64,000 nucleotides of DNA. It comes from Neoscytalidium dimidiatum. Lineage: Eukaryota; Ascomycota; Dothideomycetes; Botryosphaeriales; Botryosphaeriaceae. The position numbers were made by a program, and so were the translations under genes. The stretch lies in contig CM074698.1 in NCBI GenBank assembly GCA_037367355.1, forward strand, positions 3,472,001-3,536,000. Reading direction: 5' to 3'. This document shows positions 56,815-64,000 of this stretch, in pieces (the stretch's first letter is position 1; each line of letters opens with the position of its first letter). The notes beneath the pieces were generated by a model, which was given only the letters and a program-made list of their open reading frames with translations, was not told the origin of the DNA and searched no databases.

Positions 56815-57789
56815 ATGAAGATTCTCACCAAGGAGGAGGAGCAAGCACACTACAAGTGGGTAGCGCCCCGTTAGGATTGGACATGTCGCGACCCCGACCC
56901 ACTCGTCGAATCGTCGCCTCACCCTGGGAGCGCGTGCTGACTTCAATCGCAGTGCCACCGTTAGGGGAGGTTCGCTAGGTCTGACCGTTGGTCTGATTGC
57001 CAGCGGTGCGGGTGTCTACTTCGCGACAAAGAGATCTCCCGTCTTCCGCTCGCTCTCGCTGCCATTCCGCGCCTTCCTTGTCACATCTGGCGGCACTTTT
57101 GCCGGTACGTACCCACGACACCTCTACCCGTCAAGCCTCCGCCATTAGCCTGTTCACCGCATCCAAACTAACGCGATTTCTGCAGGTATCATCGCCGCTG
57201 ATCGTGCCTCCCGCCGATTCGACATCGAACATAACCCGGAGAAGAAGCGCCTTGAGGAGGAAGAAAAGGCGCAAGCAGAGCTGCTCGAGTCGGGCAAAAC
57301 ACAGTTCCAGAGGTTGAAGGACTGGGCCGCTGAGCACCGGTACCCCATCGTCTTTGCGGCATGGCTGGCCTCTATGGGCGGCTCCTTCGCCATCGTCTCG
57401 CGCAACCCTTACCTCACCGGCCAGCAGAAGCTGGTGCAGGCTCGTGTCTACGCTCAGGGTCTGACTCTCGCGGTGCTGCTGGCCAGCTTCGCCTTCGAGG
57501 CCAACGATGCGAACAAGGGTACTGGGCGCTGGGAGACGGTTAAGGTTCTCGACCCGAACGACCCCACTCACTCGCATTTCATTGAGAAGAAGATCCACCA
57601 CGAGCGCTATGCCGGTGAGGACCAGTGGAGAGGTGCGTGCTGATACAAACATCTGGAGATAATCGCATGATGTGCTAACTTCCTGCTCCAGAAATGGTCG
57701 AGGCTGAGGAGCGCAAGATGAAGGCCCGCGCGGCTGCCGTCAAGGCTCAGGAAGAGCAGGACCGCAAGGACGGCAAGCTGAAGCAGTAG
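56815..57789 (+). CDS. rcf2: Respiratory supercomplex factor 2 (HIG1-domain mitochondrial protein)
   Basis: Four exons (56815-56855, 56953-57104, 57186-57632, 57692-57789) encode 245 residues. Introns are 97, 81 and 59 bp; the last has a clear GCTAAC branch site. The start MKILTKEEEQAH is like yeast Rcf2. Two N-terminal hydrophobic segments (about residues 18-60) are followed by a charged linker and then the HIG1 domain at about 105-170 (YPIVFAAWLASMGGSFAIV, NPYLTGQQKLVQARVYAQGLT). The C-terminus is a Lys/Glu-rich helix. Rcf2 sits in the inner mitochondrial membrane and helps the III-IV supercomplex and cytochrome c oxidase activity. The context CACCATGAAG supports the start. It is a housekeeping gene and so gives an anchor for synteny on this side of the transposon block. 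Confidence 0.93.
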
Positions 57790-58445
57790 TTTTCCTTTGA
57801 GCAAAAGTTACCCACGGATCCATTTTTATCACGGCGCATATCGATTTTCCACGAAGAGTTCAATCTGCTTCCCCGTTAAGCCTCAAAAACAAGGCTGGTT
57901 GGTTTGTGCTACATAGAAGGAGGGGGTTGGGCACTCCATTTGGATACTGTAAGAAGCATTGCGTACTGCGGGCGTCGGTGAGCTTGGCGTGTTGTTGTCG
58001 TAAATAGCAGATCACAACAACTTCTAATGTCCATTTCGAGCAATCGTTGGTTGTAATTGCTTGCTAAGCTTTTCCAGAAACATTACTGGTACAATCGCAT
58101 CTACTATCGGAGGCTCAGCCGCCGCAGTCAGGCCGCAACGCAGCCCGTTCGGAGTGATTCAGATAACCGTCGCAGATATGTCCTGACCATGTTACGACAC
58201 GACCACTCTTTTTCCAACCAATTGCATCGTAGTAAGTGACTGATCATAGAATGATGCCACCATGCTCCGACTTCCTGATCTGACACAAAATACAGTTGTA
58301 CGCTTAAGGTTTCACCCACTCGGCCTTTCGCCATCTCACAACCTCAGTCGATCACCACCGCAACATCACGCCGCCTCGCTCCACCATACCCACCTAGCCC
58401 ACCCAGCCGGACGTCCACCCACTCGCCCACCTTTTCATCCGACCT
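57790..58445. other. Convergent intergenic region
   Basis: This is the 3' region of rcf2 and of the minus-strand SDR gene. No gene or structured RNA is recognisable. Confidence 0.5.
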
Positions 58446-59696
58446 TCAATAATCCCGAAACGGGCACCCCTGCTCCACACTCGCGCCCCTGGTCCTCTCC
58501 GCCACGACCTCCCTCGTCAGGCGCATCAAGCGTTCCCCCAACGCCTCATCCCGGCTCATCTCGCTCCCCTCCTCCACCACGGCCGGCGGACACACGTACT
58601 CGCCGCTCCGCTCCGTCGCCGTGGCCGCGAACATGGTCGAGACGGCGCCCTGCAGCGCGTCCTTCTTGACCGGCGCCGCCAGCACGCTCATGCCGTACCC
58701 GCCCAGCGGATACGCGTCGTGCACGTGCTCGCCGGTCTGCCGGGTGTCCACGATGCCCGGGTGCGTCGCGTTGACGAGGACGTTGGGGTGCGCGCGGCGC
58801 AGGTGCCGCGCGAGGTAGCGGGCGTACAGCAGCGCGGCGAGCTTCGAGCGCGCGTACCGCGCCAGCGGCCCGGCGCCGGCGTCGTCGTCGCGGTTCAGCT
58901 CGTCGACGCTGGCGAAGGCCGTGTCGGCGGGCGCGCGCGCGTGCAGGTTCGACGACAGGTGCACGACGCGCACGACGCGCCCGCGCGCGGCGGTGGCCTT
59001 GAGCAGCGGCAGCAGGTGCGACGTCAGCACCGCGTGCCCGACGTGGTTCGTCGCCATGTGCAGGTCGACGCCGGTCGCCGGCGCGCGCCGCACCGACATG
59101 ATGCCCCGCGCCGCGTTGCAGATGAGGATGTCGAGCGTCGCCGTGGCGGCGGCGATGCGCCGCGACGTCTCGGCCACGGCGTCCCAGTCGGACAGGTCGC
59201 ACGGCAGCCATTCGACCCGCGCCGCCGCCGCCGCGCCCAGCTCGTCGGAGATGGCGGCGAGGGCGTGCGAGATCATGTCCGCGGACTGCGAGATGATGAA
59301 GAGCTTGGAGACGTTGTGCGTCAGGAGCGTGTGCGTGCAGCCGTAGCCGATGCCTTCGCTGCCGCCCGTCACGACGGCGACTTTGCCGGCGAGGTCCGGG
59401 ACGGAGGCGAGGGTGAATTGCGAGTCTGCCGGGGCGAGGGAGTGGGAGAGCGGGCCGCCGAGGTTTTCGGCGACGGTGGTTTTGAGGGTTTGCATGGTGC
59501 TGAGGGGGCCAGTGGAGCGCTTGTTGGGGTGGACTGGGGCGAGATGGAAGGACCGTGAGGGCGTTATGGTGAGTAGGGCTCGTCTGGCTGGTGTTGATGA
59601 AGCGGGAGCGAAGACTGCTTTGATCGATGTCCCCGCAGGTGGAGAGTGCGCTTTTGAGACAATTGCATGCCAGCGGAGCCTCTCTGCGAATGACAT
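58446..59696 (-). CDS. Short-chain dehydrogenase/reductase
   Basis: The uninterrupted frame encodes 416 residues from the ATG at 59696. A second good start is Met68 (ATG at 59495, MQTLKTTVAENLGG), where many fungal homologues would begin. The first 67 residues are Arg/Ser-rich and could be a mitochondrial targeting extension. The Rossmann cofactor motif is TGGSEGIGYG (110-119), the stabilising motif is NAA (194-196), the catalytic serine is in VVHLSSN (248-249), and the active-site pair is YARSK (Y281, K285). SDRs reduce carbonyls or oxidise alcohols with NAD(P)H. The length and the late YxxxK fit the retinol-dehydrogenase/WW-oxidoreductase-like branch. The substrate is unknown. The body of the gene is extremely GC-rich at third codon positions, which creates long spurious frames on other strands. 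Confidence 0.88.
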   Translation of the reverse strand: MSFAERLRWHAIVSKAHSPPAGTSIKAVFAPASSTPARRALLTITPSRSFHLAPVHPNKRSTGPLSTMQTLKTTVAENLGGPLSHSLAPADSQFTLASVPDLAGKVAVVTGGSEGIGYGCTHTLLTHNVSKLFIISQSADMISHALAAISDELGAAAAARVEWLPCDLSDWDAVAETSRRIAAATATLDILICNAARGIMSVRRAPATGVDLHMATNHVGHAVLTSHLLPLLKATAARGRVVRVVHLSSNLHARAPADTAFASVDELNRDDDAGAGPLARYARSKLAALLYARYLARHLRRAHPNVLVNATHPGIVDTRQTGEHVHDAYPLGGYGMSVLAAPVKKDALQGAVSTMFAATATERSGEYVCPPAVVEEGSEMSRDEALGERLMRLTREVVAERTRGASVEQGCPFRDY

Positions 59697-60244
59697 GGAC
59701 CGTTAGTATCCTGCTGTTCAACGCTCCCCTCACCCCGGATCCTCTGCCAGGTTTAAGAGATACCCTCGCATGAGAAAGCAGCATGACGCACCCGTCGATT
59801 GTCCAAGTCGTGATGTCAATCTGGGAGTAGGCGGTCGGATCGAGGAAGGCGGGATGACGCACGTAGCGATTATCTTAGATGGTGATGTCAAGGAGCATCC
59901 AACCAATGACGCGGTGGATTGCGGCGGCTGATGGCCCTGCGATTCGCGCTAAAGAGATCGCCAACCAGGGTTCTGCAGCTAGCGGGAGACCCTGTGCTGC
60001 TACTACATCTGTGTCTCTCCTTTGACAGCCATTATCTTCATTTAAGTATAGGTATATTCACTGAATTTTCGATAGGGGACAAAGCCAGGGGAAGGAGAAA
60101 TCATCGTCTCAGTGCATTAGAGGTGGCCTTTACATTCACTTCTTGCATAGTATTCATACACCCCATATCAATTTGATATCATTTCTCCAGGACTATCAAT
60201 GAGAGTAATGAGACTTACTATTCACCCATCATCTCGCATGCACA
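59697..60244. other. Intergenic, SDR promoter
   Basis: The 548 bp contain the SDR promoter on the minus strand and the 3' end of the FAS1 gene. No other feature is seen. Confidence 0.5.
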
Positions 60245-62027
60245 TCAGAAGACCCCAAAAATAGGATCCAGCCATCTCCCGACGACCCAGACGCAGCCAT
60301 TCTCGGCGCAGATCACTTCCTCGACACGCGCATTATTTGCCCTCCCCTCACTCAACGTGATGTTGAATCCGCTTACAGACCTCAGCACGCCCGACGCAGG
60401 CACCCGCACCTGGCTCCTCTCCAAATTCTTCCCACTCCTCTCTTGAATACTAGGAGGACAAACCCTGCGATAGCCACCGAAATCAAAGATCCAATTACAC
60501 CCCCTGTCATCCGTACGCTTCACGACCCCCTCCTCGTCGTCCTCCTGCCCATCCCGCTTGCACACTTTATGCCAGCCCCCAACCCGAAAAACCCAATCAC
60601 ACCCCTGCTTCGTCTCCCTCCTCCTCCCCCTCCTCTTCTCCCCCTTGCACCGATACCCTCCAACATCAAACACCAAATCACACGCCTTCCCGCCGCCGTC
60701 CCCCCCAGCCGGACTCCCCGCCGCGCTCGTCCCGAACGTGCTCCCCTGCGCCACCCGCAACGGCTCCCTCGCCGCGTCGCCCGCCGGCCTGTAGCCCCCC
60801 GGCCCGAAAACGAGACCAGTCCGCGCGGCCCGCGCCCGCACGCGGCCCGCCACACCATCATCGCCGTCATCATCACCGACGCCGTCCTCGGCCAACCCGA
60901 ACCCGAGCAGCCACGCCGACAGCACCGCGTTGGACGGCTGCACCGCGCTGCCGAGCGACCCGGCGGGCAGGTGGCCGAACGCGGCGTCCGAGGGCGCGAG
61001 GTAGACGGCGCGCTCGTCGGCGGCGGCGGCGTCGTCGTCTCCGTCCGGGCTCGCGAAGAGGGAGAGGCGGTCCAGGAAGGCGGGCGCGACGGAGGCGAGC
61101 GCGGCGGCGAGGGTGGTCAGGTTCGCGTGCGAGGAGACGACGTCGGCGATCGTGCCGGGGGAGGCGGTGGAGGCGGTCGGAAGGGACTCGGGGGAGGGGC
61201 CGTCCGAGCCGAAGTAGGTCGAGAAGGGGTCGAGGACGCGGGAGAGCTTGTAGATGCGTCCGTTGGAGGCGGGGGTCGAGGTGGGGCCTTCTTCGTCGCG
61301 GAAGAGGAGGGCTTGCGGGGCGGAGGAGGAGGAAGATGCGATGTCGGCGTTCGTGGTCACAGTCGTGTTGGAGGTGTAGGTGTTGTCGAAGGTGAGGGTG
61401 AAGCCTTGGATGGATTCGATGGGGTCGCCGGAGAGGAGGTCCGAGGGGGAGAGATTGCCCTCTGCGATGTGAGTGCGGAGGATGGCGAGGAGGAGTTCGT
61501 AGGAAGGTCCAGCGGTTAGGGTGGATGTAAATTCTTGGGAGAGAGAAGTGAAAGCCTGCAAGGTCAGGTGTTAGTAGGGAAGGTGCTAACGACGAGAGCA
61601 TTGGAAAGAGGAGTCTTGGGAGGGTAGATTGTGATCCACGTGCGACGAGCATTCAGAAATGAGAATGAATGAGGAATAGGTCAGTGGCGAAGCTACAAAT
61701 TGAAATAGAATAAAAACGTCAACACTCTGCTTCGAACAGACTACTGACCTCGTTGGTCGGCGCAAAGGCAGTATATTCTCTACCATCGCGAACATCATTA
61801 AAGCGCTCCTCAAGTGCTGGACCGGGTTTCCCCTCAGCACCACCTGTGCCATTGAACAGGGAATAGAAAATTGACAGATCGGGATCTTGGCTAATTGTTG
61901 TCAGGAGAGGCTCGAGGGGCAGGTCTCCTGTTCGCTGTGGACGGGGCAGTGACCAGCTTCTTTGAGGGAAGAGGAAGGGAAGAACAGAAAGCAAACAAGA
62001 AGTATAATGACAATACCAGACTTTCAT
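60245..62027 (-). CDS. Secreted fasciclin (FAS1) protein with internal Cys/aromatic repeats and dibasic sites
   Basis: Exon 1 (62027-61749, 93 codons) and exon 2 (61555-60245) join in phase 0 across a 193-bp intron with a TACTAAC branch site, giving 529 residues. The start MKVWYCHYTSCLLSVLPFLF is a signal peptide. FAS1 domain 1 spans about residues 38-150; the splice restores the classic FAPTNEAF. FAS1 domain 2 begins near residue 227 (TIADVVSSHANLTTLAAAL) and ends with SGFNITLSEGRANNARVEEVICAENGCVWVV. Between them, at about 341-459, lies an insertion with a repeated motif and Lys-Arg sites (see 60458-60814). FAS1 proteins act in cell adhesion or at the cell surface. The insertion is not part of the normal fold. 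A GPI anchor signal is not evident. Confidence 0.85.
60458..60814 (-). repeat. Coding repeats: C-x-W-[VI]-F-x-x-G-G-[YW]-x-x-x-C cassette in the FAS1 gene
   Basis: Within the FAS1 protein (residues about 341-459) four related segments occur: GLVFGPGGYR (341-349), CDLVFDVGGYRC (385-396), CDWVFRVGGWHKVC (412-425) and CNWIFDFGGYRRVC (446-459). The last two are bounded by Cys. Dibasic sites lie between copies: KRR at 400-402, RRR at 404-406, KR at 426-427 and KR at 439-440. The unit count and spacing are read directly. A role as Kex2-released peptides is an inference. Confidence 0.8.
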
Positions 62028-64000
62028 CTTGATTCGCTCAGTTGAGAAGAGAGTATTGAGCTTCCTCCATAGACCCGTGCCTTGCGGAAAAGCACCGCTT
62101 CTATTTAACGATAGCAAACATCCTCACAGGGCGCTAGTGAGTGCACAATCTCAATAGTCCCAGATTGTCAGCCCAGGTCTACACCGCCTCAGGTCATGAC
62201 ATACTTCTTCCAAGCTTGCCACGCAAGAGAATTGAGCGTTGGCACTGACATCTGCCGAGTACAGCAGACATTCTTGACTCGCAGTTAATCAGCGGTCATC
62301 GTTCCAATAAAAAAATCTTGTTTCCTCCTGACCATCAAAATTGTTCTTTCCGATCTCGGTTTACCCTTTGTCAGACCTTGGTCAGGCTGTAAGAGCGGGG
62401 TTCAGTGAGTTCTCGAGATGCCCCGCAGGCATATCGGGGCAGTTGTAGCTTCGCAGAAGCCAATGAAACCAACGCACGCACCAAAGAAACAAAGGTACAA
62501 ATACACAGAGCCTCTCGGTGGATTCCAATGCCAATAAGCAGACAGATTACCTCAGAGTTGTTGAGGGGACCCCAGAGCACTGCCATACTCCGCACTGCAC
62601 ATTAACTCGAACAATAAGCTTCGCCGTACCAGCTCCACAGCCGAGAGGAACGAACACCCTCTTGGCAGTATACGCACCCTCTCAGCATCGCCATCCTTGG
62701 ACTTGCCCCACAGGCATGCCGAGAGTCGAGATCGCCATGCAATAGGCTGCCTTGGCGGAAGGAGGCGGAGTTGGACGAGAGAGGAGGGAAAGAGATTCCA
62801 CGAAGCCAAGCCATGAACCCAAACTCAGGACGACCCACCTCGATCGGTCATCCAATCAACGTTGTAATTACTCATTCAGGCAACTGGAGTGTCTCGGCAC
62901 TTGTGGCCTCGGACAGGGATCTGAGATCGGGCGACTTCTACCCCATTCCTTCTATAGCTAAAGCGAAGACGAGAGTAAAAACAAAAGCACATAGCTGTAT
63001 TAAACATGCTGGCACAACGCATCCGACATGCTTCATAGTAAGAGATCAGTTCTTTAAGCTTTTTGACTTGCATAAATTCTTTTTTTTTCCGCGCTCAATA
63101 TCGTCCAGGGCGAAGAATATCACTCTGGACAGCCGAGACGTTCCGGCAATGTCCACCATGAGGGCAATCCCGCTGACTCGTAGCGAAAGTTTAGCAGTTG
63201 ACGCAACCCGGCACCTTAAAAGAAAAAGGCTAATAAACACAGCCCAAACAGCGACGAAGCCTGGCAGTTGTCGCGTGGCCACATGCATATCAAGGCGCCG
63301 ATCGGGCTTGATGCTTGCGTAAGTAAGATACGGCGCCCTGACTCAATCTCCCTTTGTGGATGGAAACGGAAGACCATGGCTCCGAAGGGTCGAGAAGCAG
63401 GAAAAGGCTCCGACAATCCATTAAGGCAGAAAATGACACCTATCGGGATTGGGACGGCAGTTGCAAGGCGGCCGACAGAGTTCGGAAGCGAAAATCTTTC
63501 GGATTGATCGCGGACTGATGGAGCTTGATTGTGAGCTGCACTGTAAAATGTCAGCTCACCTTAGACCGTCACCAGACTTATGGACAGCTTTAAATTTTCA
63601 AGCGCCATGTGCGCCTCTGTAGCTCCTTCCCAGGGGTAGAGTAATATATACAATTGCTAATTCTACAATCAGAGATCCACCAAAACGAGATCCAAAGCCA
63701 CCGGTAAAGCCAACATATGCAGAATGACGCAGATGAAGAACCTCCCTTACCCAAACAACGAGTATCCCTTCAATTGATCACGCCACAGTTCCCGTCTTTC
63801 ATCATTCCTCCCCCCCTCTCCCCCTTCGTTTTTTTTTTTTTACAGTTCTCCCCCTCCCAGCATCCCCACCACGGCACCAACCACGGTACTAGCAGCAGTG
63901 CCATTTACCCCACCGGGCGCCGCGTCCTCCGTACCCCTTTGCCTCTCCTGCATAATCGCGTGATACTATGCCGAATCCGTTAGCAAGACCATTCGCCGAG
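62028..64000. other. Intergenic to right edge
   Basis: The FAS1 promoter lies at the left end. Short frames (such as 62771-63322 plus) show no domain. The last 250 bp are pyrimidine-rich with a T-run near 63829-63841. An ATG at 63968 opens a short frame (MPNPLARPFAE) to the edge, which could be the start of a plus-strand gene, but too little is present to call. Confidence 0.45.

Noticed and set aside
58546..59862. Long alternative frames over the SDR gene on both strands
   Set aside because: Arg/Pro/Ala-rich shadows of the SDR gene; only the 58446-59696 frame has Rossmann and YxxxK motifs.
60443..61519. 358-codon plus-strand frame over the FAS1 gene
   Set aside because: Antisense shadow of a GC-rich coding exon with no domain character.

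Overview
The window looks like a chromosome segment from a filamentous ascomycete (Pezizomycotina). Gene models are intronless or carry short GT..AG introns (59-193 bp) with CTAAC-type branch sites, and promoters are long. A 30.7 kb block shows the signature of repeat-induced point mutation (RIP): CpA and TpG are almost absent and TpA is over-abundant, while CpG is kept. I cannot name the species.

Left gene-bearing arm (1-20.5 kb): the first exon of a gene running off the left edge; a POT-family peptide transporter and an upstream ATP-grasp ligase on the same strand; a small protein of a family I associate with phages and bacteria, carrying an H-x4-H...E pattern; a secreted S41 serine peptidase (CPAF/UstP-like); a four-exon MFS transporter of the DHA1 drug type; and a class A FAD-dependent aromatic monooxygenase. 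These genes fit transport and secondary or aromatic metabolism. They are widely spaced and no complete biosynthetic cluster is evident.

Central block (20.5-51.2 kb): a nest of transposons. The base layer is a Tad1-like LINE on the plus strand (about 22.45-50.02 kb, with ORF1, endonuclease, start of RT, RNase H, C-terminal zinc-knuckle region and AAAT tail). It is broken by Ty3/gypsy elements: A (32201-38291, plus), C (38292-48820, minus, 3' end missing), B (39732-45743, plus, inserted into C with target duplication TATTT) and a solo LTR (49173-49405). All of these are heavily RIP-mutated. One 6.54 kb chromovirus (23072-29611) is not mutated by RIP. It has 385-bp LTRs that read identically, a 5-bp target duplication ATATA, and a gag-PR-RT-RH-IN-chromodomain order. 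It also carries an antisense ORF with a Zn2Cys6-like cysteine array. In all three LTR families the sequence just inside the 5' LTR is complementary to a stretch downstream of the LTR TATA box or in the 3' part of the LTR, which suggests Tf1/sushi-type self-priming.

Right gene-bearing arm (51.2-64 kb): a decayed alpha/beta hydrolase gene, the respiratory supercomplex factor rcf2 (four exons), a short-chain dehydrogenase/reductase, and a secreted two-domain fasciclin (FAS1) protein. The second FAS1 domain of that protein is interrupted by a repeated Cys-bounded aromatic motif separated by dibasic sites, which resembles a Kex2-processed peptide precursor.

The main leads are the FAS1 protein with the embedded repeat cassette, the antisense zinc-cluster ORF of the chromovirus, the self-priming signal shared by three LTR families, and the H-x4-H...E protein.
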